From NCBI GenBank assembly GCA_943369295.1, contig CALRMU020000002.1:744001-808000 (forward strand): a stretch of 64,000 bases of DNA, read 5' to 3'. Positions 44,492 through 54,018 of the stretch are shown one piece after another. This DNA comes from JAKRSE01 sp943369295. GTDB taxonomy: Bacteria > Armatimonadota > Fimbriimonadia > Fimbriimonadales > Fimbriimonadaceae. Under the pieces are notes generated by a model. It was not told the origin of the DNA and did no database searches. It was given only the letters and a program-made list of their open reading frames with translations. Each line of letters starts with the position of its first letter. Within the stretch, counting starts at the first letter, position 1. The position numbers were made by a program, and so were the translations under genes.

Positions 44492-45481
44492 ATGAACGCT
44501 GACATGCTCAGGCGACTATTTGGTGCAGTGAAGATTGGTTCTGATGCGGACCTAATCTCAGTGTGCCAAAGAATCGTGGACTCTGAGCGGCAGCGTGGCC
44601 ATGACAAGCTTGCTAGTGAACTCGAGTCACTCCTTCAAGAGAGAAGCGCTCGAGAAGAGTCAAACAAACTTGGAAAGCCTGCAATTAGTTCGCTCAAGCC
44701 TTTGAGTACTAACCGGAGGGATGCAGCTCCTTTGGTCAAAGTGTTCGGTCACGACATGCTCAGGCACCATATGGTGCTTCCCGGCGTAGTCGAACAACAT
44801 TTTGAGAATATTGAGAGAGAATACTCAGCTAGAACGAGACTAGCCAGATTTGGATTGCAGGCAGCCCGACGGATCCTGCTTTATGGTCCTCCCGGTTGTG
44901 GCAAGAGCCTCGGGGCAGAACGTTTGGCATGGTCGACTGGTTTGCCACTGCACAAAGTGAGATTTGACACTTTAATCTCATCGTACTTTGGTGAGACTGC
45001 AGTCAATCTTCAGAAGCTGTTTGAGTCCGCAGAGGAGCAGCCGTGCGCGCTCTTCTTTGATGAGTGTGACACGATAGCTCTTGCCCGTGGAAGAAACAAC
45101 GAAGTTGGTGAAGCCTCCAGAATCGTGAATGTGCTTCTTCAACTAATGGAGGATTTCCGAGGCGACGGCTTGGTGATCGCTGCGACGAACCTGTATGAAG
45201 GTTTGGACAAGGCAATCTACAGAAGATTCGACGTGACTGTCGAGCTGCCTTTTCCAGGGGTTGCTGAGATTGAACGACTGCTCAAAACTACTCTCTCTGC
45301 TCTCGACGTTGGGCAATCCCTTAGATATGACTTATTGGCTAGAAGTCTAGATGGATTGAGTTGTAGCGACATTGTGAAGATCGCTCAGCGGGCAGCCAAG
45401 AGATGTTTGCTTTCTGGGCGTGATGAAATCACTGCTGATGACCTGGAAGCAAGCTCAATTGACGCACGAAGGTATTCTTGA
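44492..45481 (+). CDS. AAA ATPase, IetA-like
   Basis: 329 residues. AAA core: Walker A GPPGCGKS (G132-S139), Walker B ALFFDECD (D190, E191), sensor ATNLYEGLDKAIYRRFDVTV and a helical lid. An N-terminal ~90-residue region is helical. With the subtilase gene 9 bp downstream it matches the IetA-IetS gene pair: IetA as antitoxin/ATPase, IetS as protease, known from plasmid stability and also listed as an anti-phage system. Base composition is AT-richer than its neighbours. Assignment is by architecture. Confidence 0.75.
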   Translation: MNADMLRRLFGAVKIGSDADLISVCQRIVDSERQRGHDKLASELESLLQERSAREESNKLGKPAISSLKPLSTNRRDAAPLVKVFGHDMLRHHMVLPGVVEQHFENIEREYSARTRLARFGLQAARRILLYGPPGCGKSLGAERLAWSTGLPLHKVRFDTLISSYFGETAVNLQKLFESAEEQPCALFFDECDTIALARGRNNEVGEASRIVNVLLQLMEDFRGDGLVIAATNLYEGLDKAIYRRFDVTVELPFPGVAEIERLLKTTLSALDVGQSLRYDLLARSLDGLSCSDIVKIAQRAAKRCLLSGRDEITADDLEASSIDARRYS

Positions 45482-45490
45482 CTTTGATAC

Positions 45491-48076
45491 ATGGATTCCA
45501 CAAACTTCCCCCACTTGAACTTAATCATTCGCAGGTCTGGCCAGGCTAGATTGGAGCGTGGAGGGCCCGATCTACCGCAAGTTGCAGAAAACCTAGCTAA
45601 CCGTTCCCAACATGCAACCGAGCTTGTCAGAAGCTTTGATTCAATTCAATCAAGAGGCCTTTCACGAAAGTTGGACCGGGAGCAGAACGGATTGCCAGCC
45701 GTGTCCGGTGGGACTCCTTTCAGTATTATTGTCCCAGAAAAGGATAGCAAGATCGTCGACTATCTGAGTCTGAAAGCCGGATTAGAGGTTGTCGCTCAGT
45801 TTGAGGATGGCTTCTTGCTGGCTGCCACAAGAGAGCTTTCGGTGGATAAGCTTGTGGAGAGCGCTGCAGAGTTCGCTAAGGGAACGCGTGGATACACTTC
45901 ATTAGCAAGCGTTCTAGAGATTAACGACGATCCGTCATCGGAAGGGCGCTTGAGAAGGATATTGGGTGAGGAGCTTTTTCAGAAGTGGCCTTTTCAAAAT
46001 CTTGAACTGTTCACCTTTGATGTATCAATTGAATGTGTTGCTGACCGAGCTTTGCCAAAGTTGCTGTATGGAAGGGCAAAAGATGAGCCGACAAGGCGTA
46101 AGATCGAGCAACAATTTGAAGAAGAATGTAAAAGCTTCAGTCGTGATTGGGATCAACTGAGAATCCGTCGCGAAAATGAAATGGAGGACTTTGTCAAGTT
46201 TTACGGTGGAGAGATACTTGATATTTATGACGATTCGCATAAGGTGAAGTTTCCAGACAGTTTCTCTATTCGGATCCGTATGTCAGGTGCGGGCTTCAGG
46301 GACCTCGTCCTTAACTTTCCAGGTTTGTTTGAAGTTGTGCTGCCAGACGAGATAGACCTTCCAGAGGGCAAGAATCAAGTCGATGAGTTTCATAGTCAAA
46401 TTGAGTTACTCCCTCCTGATCAAGATGATCCAATCATCTGTGTTATTGACAGTGGGATTCAAGAAGGACATCGCCTATTGAGTCCCGCATTGTTTACCAG
46501 TCTCTCAAGGAGCTTCGTTCCGGGCACTCAATCAGACGACACGGCAGACTATGTTCGAGGAGGAGGTCACGGGACTAGTGTTGCTGGTGCATTGCTTTAC
46601 CCTGAAGAACCCCAACCTCAACAATCGAACAAGGCGAAGTTTTGGATAGCGAACGCTCGTGTCTTAGATAGTGAAGGTGGCCTCAGCAAGAAGCTTTTTC
46701 CACCAAGGCTGTTAAGAGATATTGCAGAAAAGTACCAATCATCGGGAGTCCGAGTTTTTAACCATTCGATCAACTCACGTGTTCCTTGCCACCCCGACAG
46801 GATGAGCACTTGGGCAGCAACAATCGACGACTTGAGCTTCAGGGAAGATCTCCTTTTTATAGTATCAGCAGGGAATTTAAAGGAAATTGGCTCGACTACT
46901 AACCCTGGGATACTCGACCATTTACATGCCAAACGGGAATATCCCCAATATCTGCTAGAGAAATCTTGCAGAATTGCAAATCCCTCACAAAGCTTAAGTG
47001 CATTATCCGTTGGGTCTATAGCCAGGGATTCCTTCGAAGATAGAGACAGATTTTCCTTAGCAGCCCCAATGCATTCGTCTGCCTTTTCACGTACCGGGCT
47101 AGGCTTGTGGGGCAGTATTAAGCCAGAACTTGTTGAATTTGGAGGAGACTTGGTGCTTGAGAAATCAGCAAACCCCCGGCTCACCACGCCCCAAGAAGTC
47201 TGCCCTTTCTTGTTAAGGTCTACGATGTACGGGGGGGCATTGTTCAGCCGAGACAAGGTTGGAACCTCTTTTGCGGCCCCAAAGGTGGCTCGAATTGCAG
47301 GCTACTTGGAATCACTTTTTCCCGATCGCAGTACTCAGCTATATCGTGCTCTAATTGTTAACTCGGCTCGCTGGCCACTTTGGGCTGAGCTAACATCCAT
47401 ATCTGATCGAGACAGTGTATTGAGAACGATCGGATACGGAGTCCCGTCTTTGGATCGTTCCGTTCAAAATTCTGAAAATCGCATTACATTGATCACGGAG
47501 AAAGATTATAAGATCAAGGCCCAGGATGGATTCGTCTTCGGAGTGCCTGTTCCACCCGAGATAAGAAAGCCTGGAGATGATTATGATGTAAGGGTAGATG
47601 TAACATTAGCCTATACATCTGAGCCACGAAGAACATTTCGAGGTCGAGCTAGGTACCTAAGTGTCTGGTTGGATTGGATTGCGAGTTGGAAAAGAGAACC
47701 GTTTCAGGCATTTCTCGTGAGGGCACTCAAAGATATAGAGGAAAACTCCGACTCGGAGGCCCTTTCTCGAGGCTCAAGGATGCGATGGACCATAGGTCGT
47801 AAGCCATTCAATGACGGAGAATCAGTGGGGATCAGCAGATCTAATGGAACCGTGCAAAAAGACTGGACATTAGTTAAAAATTTCGATTTACCGGAAGTCT
47901 TTGGTGTCTCAGTCAGGGGACATAAAGGCTGGGCACATGAGAACCCTGACGCAGAGGCCTTGTTCTCTCTAGTCGTTTCCTTTGAAGTGATTGGCGCGGA
48001 CATACCAATCTACCAGTTGATAAGCGAAGCAATTTCTATTCCAGTTTCTGATCTGAAAATCAAGGTTGACTCATAA
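45491..48076 (+). CDS. Subtilase (S8) peptidase, IetS-like
   Basis: 861 residues, no signal peptide, so it acts in the cytoplasm, unlike most subtilases. The catalytic triad is visible: D320 in IICVIDSGI, H360 in GGGHGTSVAG and S593 in VGTSFAAPKVA; the oxyanion Asn region is VSAGNLKE. A long N-terminal domain (1-~300) and C-terminal domain (~640-861) surround it. It is 9 bp after the AAA ATPase. The pair resembles IetAS, where the protease is toxic unless restrained. AT-rich composition suggests horizontal transfer. Confidence 0.78.
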   Translation: MDSTNFPHLNLIIRRSGQARLERGGPDLPQVAENLANRSQHATELVRSFDSIQSRGLSRKLDREQNGLPAVSGGTPFSIIVPEKDSKIVDYLSLKAGLEVVAQFEDGFLLAATRELSVDKLVESAAEFAKGTRGYTSLASVLEINDDPSSEGRLRRILGEELFQKWPFQNLELFTFDVSIECVADRALPKLLYGRAKDEPTRRKIEQQFEEECKSFSRDWDQLRIRRENEMEDFVKFYGGEILDIYDDSHKVKFPDSFSIRIRMSGAGFRDLVLNFPGLFEVVLPDEIDLPEGKNQVDEFHSQIELLPPDQDDPIICVIDSGIQEGHRLLSPALFTSLSRSFVPGTQSDDTADYVRGGGHGTSVAGALLYPEEPQPQQSNKAKFWIANARVLDSEGGLSKKLFPPRLLRDIAEKYQSSGVRVFNHSINSRVPCHPDRMSTWAATIDDLSFREDLLFIVSAGNLKEIGSTTNPGILDHLHAKREYPQYLLEKSCRIANPSQSLSALSVGSIARDSFEDRDRFSLAAPMHSSAFSRTGLGLWGSIKPELVEFGGDLVLEKSANPRLTTPQEVCPFLLRSTMYGGALFSRDKVGTSFAAPKVARIAGYLESLFPDRSTQLYRALIVNSARWPLWAELTSISDRDSVLRTIGYGVPSLDRSVQNSENRITLITEKDYKIKAQDGFVFGVPVPPEIRKPGDDYDVRVDVTLAYTSEPRRTFRGRARYLSVWLDWIASWKREPFQAFLVRALKDIEENSDSEALSRGSRMRWTIGRKPFNDGESVGISRSNGTVQKDWTLVKNFDLPEVFGVSVRGHKGWAHENPDAEALFSLVVSFEVIGADIPIYQLISEAISIPVSDLKIKVDS

Positions 48077-48091
48077 TGTGACTCTGTTTTT

Positions 48092-48139
48092 GTAACACTC
48101 CCCCGCTGACCCAGCAAGGGCCGACGGGGGAGTTGTTAC
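48092..48139. other. Hairpin between the protease and GH2 genes
   Basis: GTAACACTCCCCCG and CGGGGGAGTTGTTAC form a 14-bp stem with one bulge around a 19-nt loop. No T tract follows on either side, so terminator function is uncertain. It marks the right border of the AT-rich segment. Confidence 0.45.
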
Positions 48140-48163
48140 TCAACCCGCGAGAACAGAGCCCGC

Positions 48164-50326
48164 TTAATCCACCAGCAGAGCCAGATCGATGAACTGGCCG
48201 CCAGCATCCTGATGAACATGGACGGCGATGGTGTTTGAGCCCTTCTTAAGAGCCTTCTTCAGCGCAGCCGTAATGTTCATTGCGTCGTAGCCATAGTTCC
48301 AGGTGCCGGGTTCGGCGGCCCAGACCAGAGCTCCGTTGACATAGACCTTAGCCTGGTTGTCAAAGTAGATAGCCAGCAGAGCCTTTTTAAAGTCGGCGCC
48401 ATCGTAGTTAAAGGTCTGGCGGATCCAAATGTCGTCGGTCTTCCAAGTCGTCTTCACGTTCTTGTAATCCGATGACCCAAAGCCGCCGATGCTGGATTTC
48501 CAGCCCTCGCCGGATCGAGTCTGCCAGCCTTCGCTGGGCTGATCGAAGGTGTATTCCCAGGGTTGAGGGTTATCTTTCACCGAATGGACAAGAACCTTAT
48601 AAATGGGGTCTTTGCCAGTTTGAATCGGCCCTTTCTGCTCGTAAGCGCTGGGAAGAGTGAAGATCTCTTTGAACTTAGCAGCGGGGAACTTGGCAACTCG
48701 GTCGTAGTTGTAAAGCCCGTTGTGTTCCTGCTCAACGTCGGTGAGCTGGGTGTAGCAGAAGCCAAAAAGATTGGGGTTATCCAGCAGGGCCACGACTGTG
48801 CCACGCAGGCGAGTGAAGAACTCTTCCTCGGTTTTGGGGGTGCCGCCGTAGCCCCATCCGCCCTTGACGTTATAGCCAATTCCGCCGAATTCGCTGATGA
48901 AGAAGGGGATCTCACTGGCTGATTCGGATCGGTAGCGGGCGGGGAGTTCTGACTGCATGGCTCCCAGGGCCATCATCCACCTTTGGTGAAGCCTGGCTGG
49001 CTGGTCGTCGTAGTCATGGGCGTCCGAGAGCCTGGCTTCGGGCAGTCCATGAACCCAGCCGCTGGTGTCAATGGTCGGGCGGGTTCGGTCCAGAGCCCAA
49101 GTCATTCGGGTGACCTGGTTCTGCATGGGCACGGCGTCATCGGCGGTTTCGTTAAAGGGGCACCAGCCAATGATTGAGGGGTGGTTGCGGTCTCTTTCAA
49201 TCAGGTTGACCCACTCTTCCGCCACGGGTCGGTTCACTCTCGGGTCGCCGTAATCCATGCCGTAGCTGGGGTATTCACCCCAAACCATGTAGCCCAGCTT
49301 GTCAGCCCAGTAGAGGAAGCGGGGTTCGAAAACCTTCTGGTGAAGCCTGGCTCCGTTGAATCCGGCCGCCATGCTGAGTTCAATATCCTTCTTCAGGGCT
49401 TCGTCGCTGGGGGCGGTCCAGATTCCATCGGGGTAGAAGCCTTGGTCGAGAATCAGCCTCTGGAAGACGCGCTTGCCGTTGATGAGGATGGATCGGCCGT
49501 CGGTCTCGACGCTCCTTAATCCGGTCTGGCTTTCGACCTTGTCAATCACCTTGCGGCCTTCCTTAACTTCGTAAGTCAGGTCGTAAAGGAAAGGCTTGCC
49601 TGGCTCCCAGAGCTTAACGATCTTGGGCTTGAGGATTAGTCGGGTGGGGGCTCCGCCTGCGGGGGCCTCTGCGGTGGCGACAACCTGGCCGTCGGCTTTG
49701 AGGGTGGCTTTTACGGTTCTTCCGGCAGCGGGGCCTTCGGTTTCAACTGCGACCAAAAATCGCTTGCCGGGCAGATCTGGCTCGACGGCTGTCTGGCGAA
49801 CGAAGGTGCTGCCCACTGCTTCCAGCCACACAGACTGCCAAATTCCAGTCGTTCGGGTGTAGAAAATGCCTTCGCTTTTCTCGATTCTCGACTGCTTGCC
49901 AAGGGGCTGGAGTCCGCTTGCAGAATCGTCAAAGGCGTGGATCAAAACGGTGTTGGAACCTGGTTTGAGAACCTGGGTCACCTCTGCGGTGATCTGGGAT
50001 GAACCTCCGATGTGCTCTCTCACCTGAGATCCGTTTACCCAAATCGTGGTTCGCCAGTCGCTGGCTCCGATATGAAGGCGCACCCTCTGGCCGGCCATTT
50101 CTTTGGGCACGGTAAAAGTGCGGCGGTACCAAACGTTTTTGATAAAACCGGTTCGGCCCAAGCCGCTGAGCTTAGATTCCCTGGCAAAGGGGACGATGAT
50201 CTTATCGGGGAAGCTGGCGGGCTGGGTGGGGTCGTTGGATTCGGCAAACTCCCACTCGCCATTCAGCGATGTCCAGGCGGGACGAAACATGTCCGGGCGA
50301 GGATGCTCTGGGCGGGGTGTTGTCAT
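48164..50326 (-). CDS. Glycoside hydrolase family 2 (beta-galactosidase/glucuronidase-like)
   Basis: 720 residues from ATG 50326; related proteins begin MxxPRPEYPRP, and this one starts MTTPRPEHPRP. The sugar-binding jelly roll has SLNGEWEF and the Ig domain follows. The TIM barrel contains the acid/base motif GWCPFNETADD (NE) and the nucleophile ISEFGGIGY (E). A C-terminal galactose-binding-like domain (VYVNGALVWAAEPG) ends it. No classical signal peptide, unless one uses the more upstream ATG at 50359. Probable cytoplasmic exo-glycosidase; the sugar is unknown. Confidence 0.88.
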   Translation of the reverse strand: MTTPRPEHPRPDMFRPAWTSLNGEWEFAESNDPTQPASFPDKIIVPFARESKLSGLGRTGFIKNVWYRRTFTVPKEMAGQRVRLHIGASDWRTTIWVNGSQVREHIGGSSQITAEVTQVLKPGSNTVLIHAFDDSASGLQPLGKQSRIEKSEGIFYTRTTGIWQSVWLEAVGSTFVRQTAVEPDLPGKRFLVAVETEGPAAGRTVKATLKADGQVVATAEAPAGGAPTRLILKPKIVKLWEPGKPFLYDLTYEVKEGRKVIDKVESQTGLRSVETDGRSILINGKRVFQRLILDQGFYPDGIWTAPSDEALKKDIELSMAAGFNGARLHQKVFEPRFLYWADKLGYMVWGEYPSYGMDYGDPRVNRPVAEEWVNLIERDRNHPSIIGWCPFNETADDAVPMQNQVTRMTWALDRTRPTIDTSGWVHGLPEARLSDAHDYDDQPARLHQRWMMALGAMQSELPARYRSESASEIPFFISEFGGIGYNVKGGWGYGGTPKTEEEFFTRLRGTVVALLDNPNLFGFCYTQLTDVEQEHNGLYNYDRVAKFPAAKFKEIFTLPSAYEQKGPIQTGKDPIYKVLVHSVKDNPQPWEYTFDQPSEGWQTRSGEGWKSSIGGFGSSDYKNVKTTWKTDDIWIRQTFNYDGADFKKALLAIYFDNQAKVYVNGALVWAAEPGTWNYGYDAMNITAALKKALKKGSNTIAVHVHQDAGGQFIDLALLVD

Positions 50327-50536
50327 TCCCATGGCGATTGCGGCAGCGATGCTGGTCATCCTAGGTGCTAGTTTAGCCTTGGGTTTGCATAGATGCAGTG
50401 GGGAGAGGATAACATTTTGGCTATCAGGGAACTTCTGCTTGTTTAAGTTCAAAAAGCATTCTTGTGTGTGAATCTTTTGATTCGCAATGGGTTGTGAGAG
50501 GATCGTTAGGTTGGAATGGTAACGGAGAATGGTTGG

Positions 50537-50575
50537 CGGTTATCGAGCCTTCGCCTTTCGCTCGGTCGAAAACCG
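50537..50575 (+). repeat. Solo degenerate copy of hairpin A2
   Basis: CGGTTaTCGAgCC .. GGTCGAAAACCG, the second hairpin of the 21.4-22.2 kb unit, alone. It lies upstream of the GH2 start. Confidence 0.7.
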
Positions 50576-50598
50576 AATGTTCCTTTTCGGAGTTTCAT

Positions 50599-50625
50599 GC
50601 CTCAACCCTCGTAGGGTTGAGGCTC
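50599..50625 (+). repeat. Hairpin module E
   Basis: CCTCAACCC/GGGTTGAGG with a TCGTA loop. The flanking CTTTTCGGAGTTTCATG is identical at 51424, so the copies are homologous beyond the stem. Related hairpins lie at 51541 and 27363. Confidence 0.7.
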
Positions 50626-50722
50626 TATGTTGCTTCTCAGCTTCTTCGGCGTTCATGGGTTTAAGCGACGCCTCCCAGAAACCCTTCACACTGTCGGGAC
50701 GGCGGGCCGAGGAGGCCTGGCC

Positions 50723-50823
50723 CCCACCCCCTAAATCCCCCTCCAAATCGCTTTGCTGGAGGGGGACTTGATTACTTTGCTGGCGGTTTTCGACCCTTCG
50801 CCTGCGGCTCGGTCGAAAACCGC
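50723..50823 (+). repeat. Hairpin module A copy
   Basis: Hairpins A1 (CCCCCTCC..GGAGGGGG) and A2 (GCGGTTTTCGACC..GGTCGAAAACCGC), near identical to the tandem units at 21.4-22.2 kb and to 51316-51416. Confidence 0.85.
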
Positions 50824-50836
50824 ATTTTGGAATCTC

Positions 50837-50876
50837 CGGGGCTGCAGCTCATTCTTCGCAGCCATCCCCGGCCACC
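50837..50876 (+). repeat. Hairpin module H copy
   Basis: CCGGGGCTGCAGCTC.. TTCGCAGCCATCCCCGG palindrome. Related copies at 63277 (reverse), 63343 and 63632. Followed at 50908 by GGGTGGCAGGGGCATCGCCC, which recurs at 60579. Confidence 0.75.
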
Positions 50877-50943
50877 CGGACTCGGTGCTTGGCAGGTTTT
50901 GGGTGGCAGGGGCATCGCCCCTGAATGCTAATCCATGATTAAT

Positions 50944-51183
50944 CGTGGCCTGGTTGTGGCGAAGCCTCAGCCGGGTGGACGAAGTCCAGCTTTCTTTAGT
51001 TGGCAGCCAAAACAAGCAGCACACCTGGCTGAGCGAAGCTCAACCAGTCCACAAATCAACGGCAATAAGTGTGTCGTTGTAATCCGGAACCACCCCCTTC
51101 GAGTGGCCCCGAGGAACGAGGGGTCGCTCGAAGGGGAAGAAAGAGTCACCCTCTTCCCGGGAAGAGGGACGGGGTGATGGCTC
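50944..51183 (+). repeat. Composite intergenic hairpin repeat (modules B + C, copy 2)
   Basis: Same order of palindromes as 17677-17890: CGTGGCC..GTTGTGGCGAAGCC..GGGTGGAC, CCTGGCTGAGC GAA GCTCAACCAG, GAGTGGCCCC../..GGGGTCGCTC, and CACCCTCTTCCC/GGGAAGAGGG. The insert between the first two hairpins differs. This explains the interval between the GH2 and malic enzyme genes. Confidence 0.82.
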
Positions 51184-51315
51184 CAACGCGATGGCTGGAT
51201 CTGTAATCGAGGGCCATGCGTTCCTGGCTCGACAAGTTGCTATTCACCCATGCCATCCGGGCTTGAACGGTTGACCCTTCATACAATGGAGAAGGCGGAT
51301 CGAGAGGGCCTGGCC

Positions 51316-51416
51316 CCCACCCCCTAAATCCCCCTCCAAATCGCTTTGCTGGAGGGGGACTTGTTTACTTTGTTGGCGGTTTTCGACCCTTCGCCTTTGG
51401 CTCGGTCGAAAACCGC
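51316..51416 (+). repeat. Hairpin module A copy
   Basis: Near identical to 50723-50823. Followed by the CTTTTCGGAGTTTCATG/CCTCAACCC hairpin (51424-51465) and, at about 51498, the GGGTTTCACCCACGCCACCC motif, which also occurs at 60532 and reversed at 27153. Confidence 0.85.
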
Positions 51417-51622
51417 TTGTTTCTTTTCGGAGTTTCATGCCTCAACCCTCGTAGGGTTGAGGCTGTGAGTCGGGTCTCAGCAGCTACGGCGTTCCTGGGT
51501 TTCACCCACGCCACCCAGACTTGGGTCAGGTTTCACAAGCCTCAACCCTGTGAGGATTGAGGCAAGTTATCAAGTCCATTCCCAGCCCGAACCTCCAGCC
51601 CGCCACCCATCATACTTACCGG

Positions 51623-53884
51623 ATGGCACAGCGCGATTCGGATGCTCTTCGGTACCACGAAATGGGGAGGCCCGGCAAGCTCGAAGTTATTCCGACCAAG
51701 CCCTGTGTCACGGCCCGCGACCTCTCCCTCGCCTACTCTCCCGGAGTCGCCGAGCCCTGTCTCGCCATCGCCGAAGACCCCAACCTCGCCTACCGCTACA
51801 CCAACAAGGGCAACCTTGTCGCGGTTCTGTCCAACGGCAGCGCGGTGCTGGGCTTGGGAGCAATCGGGGCCCTGGCCGGCAAACCGGTTATGGAAGGCAA
51901 AGGAGTCCTCTTCAAGCGCTTTGCCCAAGTGGATGTTTTTGATATCGAACTTGACACCAACGATGTGCAGGAGATCATTCGGACCTGCCAGCTTTTAGAG
52001 CCGACCTTCGGAGGGATCAACCTTGAAGACATCAAGGCTCCCGAGTGCTTCGAGATCGAAGAAACACTCAAAGCGACCATGTCGATTCCCGTCTTTCACG
52101 ACGACCAGCACGGGACGGCGATCATTTCTGGTGCGGCTCTGATCAACGCTCTGGAGCTTAACGGAAAGAAAATCGAAGAGATCAAGGTTGTGGTCAGCGG
52201 AGCAGGAGCATCGGCCGTCGCCTGCGCCAGGTTCTACGAAACGCTTGGAGTCAAAACCGAGCACATCACGATGGTCGATTCTAAGGGGGTCATCTTCAAG
52301 GGCCGCACCGAAGGAATGAACAAGTTCAAGGACCATTACGCCCTTGAAACCTCGGCCCGAACCCTGACCGAAGCTCTTGTTGGGGCAGATGTCTTCCTCG
52401 GCTGTTCGGCGAAGGGGCTGGTGACTGGAGAAATGCTCAAAGGCATGGCAGCGGATCCGGTGGTTTTTGCCCTGGCCAACCCCGACCCAGAAATCACCTA
52501 CGAAGAAGCAAGGGAGGCGCGCCCCGATGCCATTGTTGCCACGGGTCGAAGCGATTATCCCAACCAGGTCAACAACGTTTTGGGCTTCCCTTACATCTTC
52601 CGCGGAGCCCTTGATGTCAGGGCAAAGGGAATTGATGAATCGATGAAGGTGGCGGCGGCTAACGCTCTGGCTGCGCTGGCCCGAGAACCCGTGCCGCAGG
52701 AAGTCAGCCTTGCCTACGGAGGACAGAGCTTCGAGTTCGGCCCCGACTACATCATTCCCAAGCCCTTCGATCCTCGCTTGATGACGGTCGTTTCTACCGC
52801 AGTCGCCAAGGCCGCGTGTGATGCCGGCCTGGCGCGAGAACCAATTACAGACTGGGAGGGCTATTCGGCGAAGCTGACCGGCATGACGAGCAGCGGCGAA
52901 ATGGTGATGCAGCGCATCCGCACCATCGCTCGCGCCAACCCAAAGAGAATTGTCTTCTCAGATGGCGAAAGCCGAAGAGTTCTTGAAGCCTGCCGCATCG
53001 TGTGTCAGGAAGAATCTGGCAGGCCGATTCTGCTTGGCCGCAAAGAGATTATTGAGGAAAGGGCTGAGGCGATTCAGTTTGATCTTGATCAATGCGATGT
53101 CATCGATCCAGCTCAGTCGGATGATCAGGCAGCTTTTGCCGAAGAACTCTATCGACTTGGCATTAGAGATGGAGTTACGCCCATCAAGGCCAGCCACCAG
53201 GTTCAAGAGCCGATTCGATATGGCGCTCTTATGGTTCGTCTCGGCAAGGCCGATGCTATGGTCGCCGGTGCCAACGACGCTTACTCAGACACAATTCGCA
53301 CCCTTCTTCCTCTCTTGACAATGCAGGAAGGCGTCGAAAAAGCGGCGGGATTTCACCTCATCATGGTCGAAGGCAGAATCATCGTCTTCGGCGACACAAC
53401 TCTGCAGGTCAACCCGAACGCCAAGATGCTGGCCAAGATCGCCTCAAAAGGCGCAGACCTTGCAGCAGAAATTGGATTGAAGCCAAAAGTGGCGATGCTT
53501 TCTTTCAGCAACTTTGGCGAATCTCGCCAGCCTGAAGCCAGAAAGGTCAAGGAGGCGGTGAGCCTGATTAAAAAGGATCGTCCGAGCTTGATCGTCGATG
53601 GCGAGATGCATGGAGATGTCGCTGTGCTGCCTGCGGCTGCCGCGCGCAACTTCCCCCAAAGCATGATTCAAGGCGACGCCAACGTTCTTATCTTCCCGAA
53701 CTTGGATGCGGCCAATATTGCTCTCAAGCTCACGACTTACCTGGGGCAGGGCAGGGAATCTATCGGTCCGATTTTGGTGGGAATGAAGCACCCGGTCAAC
53801 GTCGCCTCGTTCAACTCGACTCCAAGAGAGATTGCCAATCTGGCCGCCATCAGCTGCTTCAGGGCGGCTTCAAAAGGGAAATAA
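51623..53884 (+). CDS. maeB: NADP-dependent malic enzyme with phosphotransacetylase-like domain
   Basis: 753 residues from ATG 51623; upstream codons lie in repeat DNA. Malic enzyme half (1-~430): LAYSPGVAEPCLAIAED, LGLGAIGALAGKPVMEGKG, FGGINLEDIKAPECFEIEE and PVFHDDQHGTAII. NADP site VVVSGAGASAVACARF. The C-terminal half (~430-753) is phosphate-acetyl/butyryl-transferase-like (PTA_PTB), as in MaeB, where it is regulatory. It converts malate to pyruvate, CO2 and NADPH. Confidence 0.93.
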   Translation: MAQRDSDALRYHEMGRPGKLEVIPTKPCVTARDLSLAYSPGVAEPCLAIAEDPNLAYRYTNKGNLVAVLSNGSAVLGLGAIGALAGKPVMEGKGVLFKRFAQVDVFDIELDTNDVQEIIRTCQLLEPTFGGINLEDIKAPECFEIEETLKATMSIPVFHDDQHGTAIISGAALINALELNGKKIEEIKVVVSGAGASAVACARFYETLGVKTEHITMVDSKGVIFKGRTEGMNKFKDHYALETSARTLTEALVGADVFLGCSAKGLVTGEMLKGMAADPVVFALANPDPEITYEEAREARPDAIVATGRSDYPNQVNNVLGFPYIFRGALDVRAKGIDESMKVAAANALAALAREPVPQEVSLAYGGQSFEFGPDYIIPKPFDPRLMTVVSTAVAKAACDAGLAREPITDWEGYSAKLTGMTSSGEMVMQRIRTIARANPKRIVFSDGESRRVLEACRIVCQEESGRPILLGRKEIIEERAEAIQFDLDQCDVIDPAQSDDQAAFAEELYRLGIRDGVTPIKASHQVQEPIRYGALMVRLGKADAMVAGANDAYSDTIRTLLPLLTMQEGVEKAAGFHLIMVEGRIIVFGDTTLQVNPNAKMLAKIASKGADLAAEIGLKPKVAMLSFSNFGESRQPEARKVKEAVSLIKKDRPSLIVDGEMHGDVAVLPAAAARNFPQSMIQGDANVLIFPNLDAANIALKLTTYLGQGRESIGPILVGMKHPVNVASFNSTPREIANLAAISCFRAASKGK

Positions 53885-53889
53885 CCCAG

Positions 53890-53919
53890 TTAGAGGCGGG
53901 AGCTTATCTCCTGCCTCTA
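53890..53919. other. Hairpin after malic enzyme
   Basis: TTAGAGGCgGGAG / CTCCtGCCTCTAA stem, 5 bp after the stop. No T tract follows; weak terminator at best. Confidence 0.35.
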
Positions 53920-54018
53920 AAGACTCCCTTTGAATTCTGATAGCCTGCTTCTAGGAGTCAGGAAAGTTCTGCGTTTTTGAAGCTGTTTTAAGCTAACAGA
54001 AGGCCTGCTTGATCTAGA

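Noticed and set aside
44166..48163. Prophage or integrative element carrying the AAA/protease pair
   Set aside because: No integrase, attachment repeat or tRNA boundary is visible; only composition differs.
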